A DNA stretch of 64,000 nt from Dipteris shenzhenensis (taxonomy: Eukaryota > Polypodiophyta > Polypodiopsida > Gleicheniales): NCBI GenBank assembly GCA_047967505.1, contig CM106540.1, one strand, 5' to 3'. Both the position numbers and the translations under genes were made by a program. Of the stretch, positions 44,934 to 57,600 are shown in pieces (the stretch's first letter is position 1; every line of letters starts with the position of its first letter). The notes beneath the pieces were generated by a model. The model searched no databases and was not told where the DNA came from. It was given only the letters and a program-made list of their open reading frames with translations.

Positions 44934-47900
44934 TGGCGTCTGATGCTCTTTCATAGATTGTCACTAAAAAGCTTGACAAGAACAACTTCCAAGCATGGAA
45001 GTTTAGAATGACGAATTTCCTTAAGGGAAAAGGCTATTGGGAGTTCATTACTAGAGCTAAACAAGAACCAATTATTCCTAATGTTCCCAATCAATAGGAG
45101 TTGCAGGCATTTAAAGGCAGGCATGAGAGAGCTAGAAAAGTTATGTACTAGCTATCTATCAGTATTTCAGATTCTATGATTGTGCATATTCAAGGTGCAA
45201 GCACAGCGAAGGAGGCATGGGATACTTTGACAAAAATGTATAGCACAATTACACAAGCCAGGAAAATGCAGCTCAAGCAGGAGTTGCATAATGTGTAGAG
45301 AGAAAATATGAGCATCAATGACTACCACATGAAGGTGAAGAAGATTGCAGATGCACTTGCTTCTATTGGGTCGCCAGTGGAAGATGATGATTTAGTTTCT
45401 GTGACCTTGAATGGTCTAGGAAAGGATTATGCACAATTCCGGACATCCATTGCCATCCGTGAAAAATTTCTTGATTTTGAGGAGTTGATTGCTCTTCTAA
45501 TTTCTGAAGAGTATAGAAATGGTGGTGCATCTTCTTCAGGAGGAAATTCAAAAGAAACTGTCTTCTACTCAAATGCTAGAAGAGGTAGAGGCAAAGGTAG
45601 AGTAGGCCGATTTGGAGGCTATGGCAGAAATCAGAATATGCAGTGAATTCAAGAAAACCAGTCCTATGGAGGAGGACATGGTAACTTTAGAGGCAGGGGG
45701 AGCCAAACAGGTCATGGTGGATGGCAGAGAGGCCAAAATGCAAACAGCAATGTTCAATGCTACTACTGTGGTAAAATGGGTCATATGGTTAAAGACTGCT
45801 ATAAAAAGCAGAATGACATCATGATTGGAAAATTGCAACAAGGCAATTATGCATCCTCTAGTAGATAGGGTGATGACACAAATGAGCATCTGTTTATGGT
45901 ACAACACATGAGCAATTCTGTGACAAGTGTAGAAGAAAGCAATGATGTGTGGTATGTTGACTCAAGTGCATCAAATCACATGACAGGTCATGCAAAATGG
46001 ATGCAGGATGCAAGGAGAATGGAAAGACCACGATTTGTGGAGACTGGTGATCCCAAGATTTGTGGAGACTGGTGATGATACTGCACATCCTATTGTGCAA
46101 ATTGATAAAATTCCTTTGTCTATGCAGGATGGAAAAAAGAAATACCTGTCTGATGTATTTCATGTCCCGAATATCACCAAGAACATGCTTTCTGTTGGTC
46201 AAATGGTTGAGCAGGGCTTGCATGTCAGATTTAATCCTCATGGATGCTTTGTTGAAGATATGAAAAATAAAGGTCGCTTGATAGCAAAAGGGAAGAAGAA
46301 GGGTAGGATGTTTACGTTGGATGCGGACATGATTGAATTGAGTGCATCAATGTTTGCACATGGGACCAGTGTAGTTGCAGATATTGATATCTAGCATAAA
46401 CCCATTGGTCATGTTAATGTATAGCGACTTAAATCAATGCAAGCCCAAAATATTGTTGCAGGATTGCCTAAGTTCAAGGTTGCAGAAATGCATAGGGTAT
46501 GTGAAGCTTGTCAATTTGGAAAATAGGCAAGGAAACCATTTTCTAGACATGTTCAAGAGAGTAAGAGGCCATCGGAATTAATCCACTCTGATGTGTGGAC
46601 TACTAAAGTTGCATCTATTGGAGGCTATCATTATTTTTTCTCTTTTGTTGATGTCTACAATAGAAAAGTTTGGGTGTATTTTATGAAAAAGAAAAGTGTT
46701 TGGGCATTTCAAAGCTCTTAAAGCTATGGTTGAAAAAGAAAAAGGCCTGCAAATAAAATGCCTAAAGGTCAGATGGAGGGGGAGAGTACCTCTCAAATGA
46801 GTTTGCAAGTTTTCTGTAGGAGCATGGCATAAAGTAGCAATATTCATGCAGTCATACCCCATAGCAAAATGGACTTGCAGAAAGGAAAAACAGGCATATT
46901 GGAGAGGTGTCTCGTCCCATGCTCAACGAAAAAGACCTGCCAAATTATTATTGGGTTGAAGCAGTTGCTACAGCAGTTTACATAATGAACAGGACTCCCA
47001 TTGCAGCAATACATGGCATGATGCCAGAGGAGAGGTATACTGGTAGGAAACCAGATATTTCTCATTTGAAAGTTTTTGATTGCATTGCCTATGTTCATGT
47101 GCCAGATGAGTTGAGATCCAAGTTGGATCAAAAAGCTGAGAAGTGCATCTTTATTGGTTATTCTCTACAGCAGAAAGGGTATAGATGCTATAACCCTTCT
47201 ACTCGTAAGTTTATAGTGAGCAGAGATGTTTTTTATGAGATGAGTAGTTGGTATAAACCAGTAAATGTGATTGATGATGTAGATGCACAAAACGGTAATG
47301 CTACACATAATTCACAACAGTAATCACAAAATATTAGTGGACCTATAGTGTCCTCTAGCAGCGGTTCACATACTTCATCATGGACAGGTAGATTGAGATC
47401 AAGATGATCTACTCAAAGCAATGTAGATAGTGGTATGCAAGTATCACGAAAAGGAAAAGAGAAAGTAGATCAGCCCATGGTTGATGTGAATACAGGTCAC
47501 TCTTATGTGGATGGTGAATCTAGTGGCTCAAAATAGAGCCTTGATTATGAGTTGGGTATTCCTTCTGTTGTTACACCTGGAGTAAGGAAGACAAGGGATG
47601 TTTTGAGAGCACCTGGTAGTGAGCCTATTTTGTGTAGGTATACCAGAGCTAGGTATCTTGTGGATAGGCTAAAATATATTCACTATGCCTATACGGTCAA
47701 AGTGATACATGAACCAGAACCCACTTCTTTTGATCAAGCCATGGGAAAAGAAAAATGGGAGAAAGCCATGGATGAAGAAATGGATGCCTTGGAAGAAAAT
47801 ACTACATGGGAATTGGCGCCTTTGCCTAAATACAAGAATGCAAATGGCTGCAAATGGGTTTATAAGGTGAAGCACAATGCAGATGGTTCTGTGAACAGAT

Positions 47901-48500
47901 ACAAGGCAAGATTAGTTGTCAAGGGGTATGCACAGACATATGGCATTGATTATGAAGAAACATTCAGTCCGGTTGCAATTATGGCAACTGTAAGAGCAGT
48001 CGTTGCTATGGCTACATCAAAGGGATGGTCTTTACATCAGATGGATGTAAAGAATGCTTTGTTGCATGGTCATTTTCAAGAAGAGGTCATATGGAGCAGC
48101 AACCAAATTACGTTCATGTTGTTCATCTTGAGTTTGTTTGCAAGTTGAAGAAAGCCTTGTATGGCTTGAAGCAAGCACCTAGAGCATGGTCTGACAACAT
48201 AGGATAGTATCTTGTCACTATTGGCTTTCAGATTTCCAAGGTAGATTTCTCACTTTATGTGAGAAAAACAGAGAAAGGCATTATGCTGCTTGTCATTTAT
48301 GTTGATGATTTGATCATCACAGGTGATAGTGATGAAGATATCCTTCATGTGAAAATGCTATTGAAGCAAAAGTTTGAGAAGAAGGATTTGGGAGAGCTGT
48401 GTTACTTCTTGGGCATTGAGGTGATTAGATCCACAAGTGGGATATTCCTCTTGTAGAGGCAGTATGAATTGGACATGCTCTCCAAATATGGGATGACAGG
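44934..48500 (+). pseudogene. gag-pol of copia B, heavily decayed
   Basis: Order: Gag (NDYHMKVKKIADAL), knuckle (CGKMGHMVKDC), protease-like region, integrase, RT (LLVIYVDDLIITGDSDED). Stops are numerous, for example the TAG shared with copia A after the LHNV-equivalent (about 45296), and TAGs in the integrase around 46393, 46523 and 46850. A short duplication (GATTTGTGGAGACTGGTGAT twice, 46031-46078) lies in the protease region, where the active-site triad reads DSS in WYVDSSASNH. Confidence 0.85.
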
Positions 48501-49907
48501 CTCAACAGCACTAACATCCTCCTCTCCTGTTGCCAAAGACATAGCCATTGCTGTCAATGCCCTGCCATGAATGTTCGATCCAAAGGCATTGATAGCAACC
48601 AGAGGCAGTGTACCAAAATGACTTTGTCGGCATTCCGAGTAATGTTGGAGTATCTGATAGCGTGCGACAATGCCTTGCACTTCAGCAGCACTGAAGGACC
48701 TCAAGGAGAAAATTTGCTATGAAAGACCACGATATGCTCTACGACTTTGCCAAAGTAATGGGCCAAAGAATGATCTCGCCCAAATGTGCTGTGAACATTA
48801 CCTCGTTGAGATGAGAATTCATCAAGCTCGAATGCATCCTACAACAATTCAACAAACATTAGAAGGCCAACAAAACAAATTATACTGAAAGAACATCAAA
48901 ATAAAAAATATTGTTCGAACTTACCACTACAGTCTTGTCAACTTCTATCCCTTCCTCATTTGCAATGTTGATGGAACCAAGTGCTGTGTGATGTTCCATT
49001 TGGGAGGTGGACGCTTTCTCCTGAACTTTGTTGAAGGTGGAAGCTTCTGCATGAGAGGGTTGTGCATTGTATATGGACATGTTTGCATCCCTCATTGAAA
49101 CTAGCATCGTCAAGAGAAAGTCTTCCATTGTCTGGTCTTTGGTACCTAAAGCCCCGAGATCTTTGACACTTGTGTCAACATCGATAGGACTCTGAGTGCC
49201 TCATCCTCTCGTAGTCCAAAAAGAATCTCTATGTCATAGAGGAATACATACTCGTCTCCATCAATGATGAGGGGAGACAAGGACCATAATTCTGAGTCTG
49301 GGTCAACAGTCTCTGATGCAGATTCTTGCTCTACTGGGGGCTCTTGAAGTAGGCTCAATGCTTGAGCTACTTCCATCTCCTCTATTGGATTGTCAAGACT
49401 CTCTTCCATGTAGATGTCCAAGTATAGTCTAGGGATGACCAGATCAGCAGTTCTAATAGAGGGGGTGCTAGACGATGAGGCTTCTTCCTCTAAATTTCCT
49501 TCTTGGAGAAGGAAGATGAATGTCATCTCCCATGAAAGGAATTTGATGCCTGTATTTCTTGTGATCCCTGCATCTAGGATGTCTTGAACTTCGACTGTCC
49601 TAAACCCTTTGTCTGTAAGGTTGTCACAAAAGTGGGCCAAGCACTTTACAAACTTGGGTTCCTCTATGAACATATACTTTATGTAATCTATGGGAACCCA
49701 TCTCTTTGAAGTGTGGTCAAGTGTATAGGTGAAATTTGAGAAATTATCTTGCATGTAAAGGATGAGATTTGAGAAGTCATCCTTGGCTCACATATATGTT
49801 CCTAGGACATCTAAAGTCCTATCAAACACTAAAAATAGCTCTTCCTCACGATCTGCAAATGCAGTTTGTGAGATGAAGTCATGGAACGTAGTTCTAGCTG
49901 AATTCAT
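48501..49907 (-). pseudogene. Unrecognised protein family, copy 2 (decayed)
   Basis: ATG 49907 opens MNSARTTFHDFISQTAFADR. An in-frame TGA at 49788-49790 follows LGTYM. The frame goes on through KRWVPIDYIKYM and an acidic stretch to IDGDEYVFLYDIEILFGL, then shifts near 49.19 kb into LGTKDQTMEDFLLTMLVSM. A clean donor at 48924 and acceptor at 48839 (both phase 0) add an exon starting DAFELDEFSSQRGNVHSTFG. After another frame break it reads VARYQILQHYSECRQSHFG and is cut off at 48500 by the junction with copia B. It is homologous to 11489-12862 by motif order. Its function is not recognised. Confidence 0.45.
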
Positions 49908-50190
49908 GGCAAATAGCAGTTGATGGAGGGAGTAACCTCTTAGGATGGGAGTTTCTATGGCTCTCTAAATGTGAAAGTGAGAATGTGATGTAAAAAGGGC
50001 TCTTACCCCTTAATATATATCAAAACCCCAAAAATTAAAATTAATCATAAATTCCTCAAATTTTTTAAAAAACATTTACCACCATGAACTGAAAGGAGAA
50101 ATGATTAAAAGAAATAACATTTTAATTTAATTGTCCATCGTCTTTTGAAGCAATAACTAGGATTTGACAGACAAAAAATTAAATGCTGCA
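49908..50190. other. Spacer between two minus-strand gene remnants
   Basis: AT-rich, no open frame of note. It may hold the promoter of the gene starting at 49907. Confidence 0.5.
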
Positions 50191-51275
50191 CTAGTCAAAC
50201 ACATTGTTAGTAATCTTCAAAGTTACAAGAGGAATGAAATTGGCACTATGCATGCACTTCTCCACACGGCGGCTAATCTTACCACCATTTAAGGTAAAGT
50301 AGAAGGACTCTGACATGTCCTCCTCCATGACCAATAGGTGTTCTCGCACATCCCTTAGAGTCCATTGTGATGTGACATTCACATTCTTGACATCTCCCTC
50401 TTCAACATCAATAGACAAACTTACCCCTATATTGTCTTCATCATTAGAGTCTAGGGGAAGCCACCGGCCATTTGTTTTCTTCCAGCGCATGTACTGAAAA
50501 GTTAAATACAACATTTGGCATGACAAATGGTATCTAATCACCACATTGTCTTTATATGCATGACATTGAAGCACATCACCCTTTTGGTCACCTGACTTGG
50601 TTCCCCAATTCATCCCAAGTAAATCTTCAAGAGCATTTTCATCTACACGCTTGCAGGACCACATAGTTTTTTTTAATGCATATGTATATTCTGAAATAAA
50701 GAAGCAAAAATGTGCAGAGGCATAAACCAAGATAACCTTGCCCATTTGGATCCAAATGTAAACTTCATGGCCATGCCCACATCCTTTGCAATCTTGTCCT
50801 TATACGATTGCAATATCCTCGAGTCCACATTGCTGCAATCCATGTCTTGATTTGTGGTGGTGCAATGGTTTGCAAACGGCCATAGCTTGATGATGTTGTT
50901 GGAGTGATGTATGTTGCATTATACCAATACACATTCTTCATTCGCAAGAAGGCCAACTTCTCCTCGGCATGCATTTGCTTACCTAAATCCTCATGAATCG
51001 TAGTGAACTTGCCTATGAATGATTCAACTGGTTCCCACTCCTCGAGGTCTGAAGGGAAAACATTTGCCACCATGAATAAGAGTTCTTAGAAACCAAACAC
51101 AAAATTTCCAAATGGACTCATTACATTTACAAGTGAAAAAGGTACATAGATAGAAAGGCTCACATTGTGATGGTATCCTAGATTGATTGAATGATGGAGG
51201 AAGCCCCATATCTTTTCCCATGTAAACATGTTGCCCTTTTGCGAGCCATCCTTTCTTCCCAAACTTGAACCTCAA
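50191..51275 (-). pseudogene. Unrecognised minus-strand gene, 3' part of several exons
   Basis: Exon-like pieces in order: RFKFGKKGWLAKGQHVYMGK (about 51270-51170); after a TTTCCCTTCAG acceptor near 51037, DLEEWEPVESFIGKFTTIHE to KNVYWYNATYITP (then a frame change into KDKIAKDVGMAMKFTFGSKW); and a last exon KKTMWSCKRVDENALEDLLG to KITNNVFD ending at 50191. The last exon has WTLRDVREHLLVMEED followed by FYFTLNGGKISRR and LVTLKI, an arrangement reminiscent of a ubiquitin-like beta-grasp fold, which is only a guess. Copia C abuts its 5' side at 51284, so upstream exons may be lost or displaced. Confidence 0.35.
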
Positions 51276-51283
51276 GATGTGCC

Positions 51284-51636
51284 TGTGAAGAGAGTGGGAG
51301 AGAAGGAAGGAGTCTCACTTGTAGCTTTCTCACATACACAATGGGGGAATATACACAAAGGTGGAGGCTGAAAACAATTTTCCTCTTCTTAGTTGTGAAA
51401 GCCAAAAGAACTCTAAGTACAAAAGAATAGGTGAAACCTATATGTGGGTCTCAAACCAAACTCAGCTAACTAAGGTGGCATACTAACTGAGCCACTAACT
51501 AGAGTACATAAAGATAGATGTCATCTAGCTATTATTCATGGGCGGTGTACCAACCGCATCTGTAGCTAACAAGTCGGTGACATAAATGCAAAACCATTAC
51601 CCTGGCATATCACGAGTGGAGCTCGATATCTCAACA
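51284..51636 (-). repeat. 3' LTR of copia C
   Basis: Reverse complement of the family LTR (ends TCTCAACA at 51636). The internal variant GGGTAATGGTTTTGCATTTA replaces GGGTGACCATTGTGCATTTA. Confidence 0.9.
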
Positions 51637-53674
51637 CTCCCCCTCAAGCTCAATCCCAATGCCTGCACACCAAGTAGGTCTCTGAACTTGCGCAGCTTCT
51701 CTGCACCCAATGCCTTCATGAATATGTCAGCTACCTGATCCTCTGTGCTGACATAAACTAGATCAATAAAACCTACTAGAGCCTTCTCTTGCACATAGTG
51801 ATAATGCACCTCAATGTACTTTGTTCTAGCATGATAGACTGGGTTATTTGCCAAGTGTATACTGCTCATGTTGTCACAATAAATGACAACTGGCCCATCT
51901 GATCCATATCATAAAGTAGCTTATGCAACCAAGCTACCTCACATGCAGCCATTGCTGCACCCCTATACTCAGCCTTTGTGCTTGACAAGGCAATTGTAGG
52001 CTATTTCTTGCTGCTTTAAGTGATTGCAGCACTCCCAAAACAGAACATATATCTAGTTGTAGATCATCTATTAGAAATACTACCAGCCCAATCAGCATTA
52101 GTGTATCCATGCAACTGTATCTGAACCCCAGTCTCATAAAATAGTCCATACTGCAATGTGGACTTCACATACCTCAGTATGCATCTAGCCGCATCCAAAC
52201 GTGGTTTCCTTGGAGCCTGCTTAAACTGACTTATCAACCCAACATCATAGCTCAAATCTGCCTGGTAATAGTCATATAAATCAAACTTCCTACTATGCGT
52301 CTATACATAGTAGGGTCTTCCAAAAGCTCACGTGCATCTAGGCTCAACTTCACATTCTGCTCCAAAGAAACTAAAATAGGCTTACAGCCTGTCATCCCAT
52401 ATTTGGAGAGCATGTCCAATCGATACTGCCTCTGCAAGAGGCATATTCCACTTGTGGATCTAATCACCTCAATGCCCAAGAAGTAATGCAACTCTCCCAA
52501 ATCCATCTCAAACTTTTGCTTTAATAGCATTTTCACATGAAGGATATCTTCATCACTATCACCTGTGATGATCAAATCATCAACATAAATGACAAGCAGC
52601 ATAATGCCTTTCTCTGTTTTTCACATAAAGTGAGAAATTTGCCTTGGAAATGTGAAAGCCAATAGTGACAAGATACTGTCCTATCTTGTCAGACCATGCT
52701 CTAGATACTTGCTTCAAGCCATATGAGGCTTTCTTCAACCTACAAACAAACTTAGGATGAATAGCTTGAACATAACCTGGTGGCTGCTCCATATAGACCT
52801 CTTCTTGCAAATGACCATGCAAGAAAGAATTATTTACATCTATCTAATTTAAAGACCATCCCTTTGATCCAGCCATAGCAATGACTACTCTTACGGTTGC
52901 CATCCTTGCAACCGGACTAAATGTTTCTTCCCAATCAATGCCATATGTCTGTGCATACCCCTTGACAACTAATCTTGCCTTGTATCTGTACACAGAACCA
53001 TCTGCATTATGCTTCACATTATAAACCCACTTGCAGCCACTTGCATTCTTGTCTTTAGGCAAAGGCACCAATTCCCATGTAGCATTTGCTTCCAAGGTAT
53101 CCATTTCTTCATCCATGGCTTTCTCCCATTTTTCTTTCCCATGGCTTGCTCAAAAGAAGTGGGTTCTGGTTCATGTATCACTTTGACCATATAGGCATAG
53201 TGAATGGTTGTAAATCCATCATATTTCAGCCTATCCACAGGATACCTAGCTCTCATAGACCTATGCAAAATAGGCTCACTACCAGGTGCTCACTCCATGG
53301 CGAAGTATGTGAGCCACTGCTAGAGGACACTACAGGTCCACTAATATTTTGTGATTGCTACTATAAATTCTCTGCAACATTACCATTTTGTGCATCTACA
53401 TCATCAATCACATTTACTGGTTTATACCAATTGCTCATCTCATAAAAAACAGCATCTATGCTCACTGTAAACTTATGAGTAGAAGGGTTATAGCATTTAT
53501 ACCCTTTTTGCTGCAGAGAATAACCAATAAAGATGCACTTCTCAGCTTTTGGATCTCAACTCATCTGGCACATGAACATAGGCAACGCAACCAAAAACTT
53601 TTAAATAAGAAATATCTGGTTTCCTACCAGTATACCTCTCCTCTAGCATCATGCCATGTATTGCTGTAGTGGGA
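51637..53674 (-). pseudogene. Copia C RNase H, RT and part of integrase
   Basis: On the minus strand: integrase end (GRKPDISYLKVFGCVAYVHV), RT ([52 protein letters not shown]) and RNase H (YTNADWAGSISN, SIHLANNPVYHARTKYIEVH). Several frame breaks and stops occur (for example near 52.0, 52.6 and 53.3 kb), and part of the linker between integrase and RT is missing near 53.29 kb. Confidence 0.85.
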
Positions 53675-53931
53675 TGTTGAGAGTTCACGCTCAACATCAT
53701 GTGATCATGTGTGCATAGCACCATCACGTGATCATATGTGCATAGCACTAACCTTATAGAGTGCTATAAAGGAAAGGGTTAGATCCCCTAACCCTAACCC
53801 TAAAAGGGTTTGTATATATTCTATTTTTTCAACTAATTCTAGTGTACAGTTAGTCATTTGTGGTGTGCTCTCTAGCTGTGCCCTCTCTCCTCATCTCCAC
53901 TCTTCTCCTCTCCCCTCTTCATATTTTGTCA
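53675..53931 (+). repeat. 5' LTR of copia D
   Basis: 257 bp. It contains the telomere-like run CCTAACCCTAACCCTAAAAG and inverted repeats of TGATCATGTG / CACGTGATCA near its start. Confidence 0.95.
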
Positions 53932-53943
53932 TGGTATCAGAGC
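53932..53943 (+). promoter_or_regulatory. Primer-binding site, copia D
   Basis: TGGTATCAGAGC directly follows the LTR; initiator-Met tRNA type. Confidence 0.9.
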
Positions 53944-56598
53944 TTCCTTGTCTTCCGCTGAGACATTGAGTTTCTTGAGAGTGTGAGAGAGATTGTGAGA
54001 TTGAGAGTTCTCTTGAGTGATTGTGAGATCCTTCCCTTCACTTCTGTTGAGAGAAATTTCCGTCCATTTGAGAGGAATTTCCATCCATTGAGTGAGAGAG
54101 AGCTTTGAGATTTTTTCGTGAGAGAAAGTGAAAGCCCTTGTTTCATCAAGGCGTAAGCCCTTGCTCCATCAAGGCACAAGCCCTCTCCGTGAGGCACCTT
54201 CCTCGTTTCTCTAGCCCTCAGCGTAGAGCTCTTCTCCACCTTCTATTTGATTTAGAAAGCTCGGGAATCCGACTCCTCGAGCTTGAGATAGAGTTTCTAT
54301 GAGTGATTGCAAGGTTCAATTCAGCTCGAGATTTCTTGTGTATGCTGAGAGACTAAAGCTTCAACCTTCGAGTTCAGTAGACTCCTCCACAGAGAGTTGC
54401 TGCTGCATGAGTAGTCGCCTCCAGTCCAAAGGAGACTTATCTACAAAGGCGGCTTCTTACAGCCAAAGCAGTCCAAGGTGACACATCAACAACAACCACG
54501 GAAGCGCCAGCCAACACCTTCATTCCAATTGAGGCGACTACTATAGCCATCTTGCACTACTACAGCCATACATTTGGCCACCTCAAGTCTTCGCAAAGCA
54601 GTATAGACCACTCCCTACGCAAGCTCAGCTCTAGCAAATAGGCAATCGACAAACTAAGCAACGTGGCCTGAGACGACCTTCAATGACAACTCCTATAGGC
54701 ACAACCAAGCCTTATCAACGAGTCTCCAAGCGGTCACAGAAGAGCTCACAGTAGCTTTGTTTCATCTTGTCGCCCTGCGCAGCTGATGCCAGAATCGCTC
54801 ACGGATCTTTAATGGGCAATAGCTCCAATGACTCGATTAGCTTCCAATGGTCTCCTTCACGGCCCTGCACCTGACCTGGCTCCCTGGATCTAGCCCAACG
54901 CCTCAAACTTCAACGGCCTCAACATCCTCAAGGCAACCTCGCCGATGACTCTACAATCAGAGCTCTAGCTCACACCGCAATCAGTGTGACGCTAGTCCAC
55001 AGCGCCTCCAAGCTCTTGCTCCACCATCTGCAACGAGTTCGTTGATTGCTGGACAGTTGTGAAGAAATGCGACTCTACCCAGCCAACATCGCTTGAGGCT
55101 TCGCCAACGGATGCCTCACCAACCATCGCCTGATAGCAGAGCTCCAAAGCCACAGCAACGCGACGGCTCAGCAGCTTGCACCGCAACAGCGCCATCTCCA
55201 AGAGCTCACGGGACTGCTAGGGAGAAGACGACGGAATCTCCAAGATCCTGTCAGAATCTTGGATAGATTCCGGTGCACCATTGGTCGACACGTGGCAGAT
55301 AGGATAGAACCACGGTCCGGTGAAGATCACCTTGGGTTAACTGGCTGACTCACAGTTGGACATGTGGCAACTTATCTCCAAGTGCCACGTAATCTTATCT
55401 GACACATGGCAATCGGTTGACATGTCATCAGCCTATCCACACTGCCATATCAGCATTGACACGTCAGCAATCCACGTCAGCACTGCCACGTCATCACCGA
55501 CTACCACGTCACCTGCCACATCTCATCAGTGACACATCATCAGCCACGTCACTTGTGCCATGTCATCAGGGACACATCGTCAGTGCCACATCAGCATTGC
55601 CACATCACCCTGCTGACATCATCTATGCCACCTCAGCACTGCCACCTCAGCAGTCCAAGCACTGACCCCTGCAGGCACAGTCCCTTGCCAGGCACATTGT
55701 GCACACACTGCATGTGCACACTCCTGCCACCTCAGCACAGAGCTTCACTGGCACACCTCTTGCTAAGCACAGTGCCACATCATCACTGCATGTGACTCAT
55801 AGTGACACATCATCATTGAGCACCATTTGCACTCCTTTTGCCCCTCCACCTAGATCAAGTCGTATCTCTTGATCCAGGAAGAATTTGAGGGTGCTCCAAA
55901 AAGGAAAGTCGCTTGATTTTTCGTGCTCTACGCGCTCGTTACATCACACGCACATTTCGGCGCAAGTTACACTCACATTTGAGCCTCGCCGACAAAACCA
56001 CTTTCTTCACGCACATTTGCCTCTACATCGACGCATCTGACCTAGCACTTAGAAAGAACAAAAGAAAAGGAATTATTTGCTACTCTTTCATCGATCGACG
56101 GTTGGTTTAGATCTAGATCAGAGTAGACTAGATCGCCATAGAGGGGATGCTTTGAATTCCCCAAGTTGCCAATCTAAGCCATGCCCGAAATTCCCGACTA
56201 GTACCTACTCGGAGTCAGTCCATACGCTCACATCCGATTTCACATCATTACATTACCTGAAACCTTACGTTCATCAGTTCAGTGAGCAGACTTCAGAGTA
56301 CAGAGGCATTGCAGATTGGTTCAGTGGGCAAATAGCACTTGATTTCACACACACATGCCACCATTGTAAAGCCTATTTGGCTATCTCACGGCATCGTGCA
56401 CATCATTTTTTCAGCCTTGTAAAGCCTCTTGGCTATTCCCGGCATCATTGCCACAAGCCTTGTAACATAGGTCAGATCTTATTTACTGCAGTTCTATCTT
56501 CACCGACGGTAGAGAGATTTCACTTGGCATCTTCAGTGTATTTGCAGTTGATTCATACAGAGTTTTTCAGGACACTTTTGAGTACATTGTTTGCACCA
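53944..56598. other. Long leader of copia D
   Basis: About 2.65 kb between the PBS and the Gag frame, without a convincing gene. It includes the CCACRTCA-rich block. The second half (55850-56600) has short open frames without family features. The length is unusual for a copia leader and may include acquired sequence. Confidence 0.6.
55375..55815. repeat. CCACRTCA-rich degenerate repeat block in copia D leader
   Basis: Recurring GCCACATCA, CCACGTCA, CCACCTCAGCA and GACACATCATCA words about every 10-20 bp, in the same style as 23925-24260. Confidence 0.6.
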
Positions 56599-57600
56599 TA
56601 TCGACTAGCAACCTCAATCTGGAGGCATCTGCTAAGTTAGACAACTCCAATTACGGTACATGGAAATACCGAATGGAGACCATTCTTGTGCTTCAGGACA
56701 AATGGGAGTATGTCGATGGATCCATACCTAGACCATTGGTCGATCCAGCCACCAGTAGCTCTACTCCATCTGTTGTCACAACACCAGCAATGGGATCTAC
56801 ATCGGGATCTACATCTACACAAACAGTTTCTGCACAAGTAGCAGATCCTGCCATTGCCCGAGCTCAAGCAGAATGGGATAAGAAAGACAAGTATGCCTAT
56901 CACTTGATCAAGCAGAATGTGCAAGATGTCATGCTAGGACAGCTCAACACAGTCAAGACATCAAAAGAAGCATGGGATATGTTCGCAGCTCTCTACAAGT
57001 CCAAGAACACATCTAGGATTCTCACCCTGAGAAACCAGATCAACCAGAGTTTCCGCAACAACAGTGAAACTGGTCATGCTTATGTACTCCGCATCAAAGA
57101 CTACAACAATCAACTTGCAGTAGCAGGAGAGACTATGAATCCCGCAGAAATGGTTCAAGTAATCCTGAATGGACTAGGAGAAGGATATGAGAATCTAGTC
57201 CAGAGTATTGCCATCCAACGGCAAATTTCAACACTGGAAGAACTTCAGTTAGTTCTACTTGGTGAAGAACTTAGGACTCAGGCCATTCAAGCACGTAAAG
57301 GTCATTCTAATGATCAGGCATTCACAGCTTCAGATAGAAGCAGAGGCAAAGGCAGAAACAGAGGTAGATCATATCAGAAAAGTGGTCATCATCAACTAAG
57401 TCACAATCAGCATCAGCATCAGCATCAGCATCATCCTCAGCAACATCAGAATCAGCAAAGAGGAAATCATTCCAACCAAGGAAGATTCCAAGGACGAGGG
57501 AATGCATCCACCAATGTGTCAAACATTCAATGCAACTATTGTCACAAGTTTGGACACTATGAAAGAGATTGCCACAAGAAGCACTATGACCAAGGCGGTC
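56599..57600 (+). CDS. gag of copia D (UBN2-type Gag with CCHC knuckle)
   Basis: The Gag frame is open from about 56599, where ATATCGACTAGCAACCTC has ATA at the position expected for the start. The first ATG in frame is 56673, inside the conserved opening (LDNSNYGTWKYRME), so the start codon may be lost. Gag features are KEAWDMFAALYKSKNT, RILTLRNQINQSF, VILNGLGEGYENLVQSI, a His/Gln-rich low-complexity stretch, and the knuckle CNYCHKFGHYERDCHKK (about 57531). The frame shifts to the pol frame near 57560-57600 (frame 2 reads QRGNSRGRGNHRGGH). Gag forms the particle that packages the RNA. Confidence 0.8.

Larger units (their letters stand above)
44019..48500 (+). mobile_element. Ty1/copia element B, 3' truncated
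   Basis: Same family as A. The 5' LTR is 44019-44385 and the PBS TGGTATCAGAGC is at 44386-44397. The gag-like region begins at the ATG near 44934. The sequence reaches the RT connection (SKYGMTG) and then changes abruptly at 48500 to unrelated DNA, losing RNase H and the 3' LTR. Confidence 0.9.
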
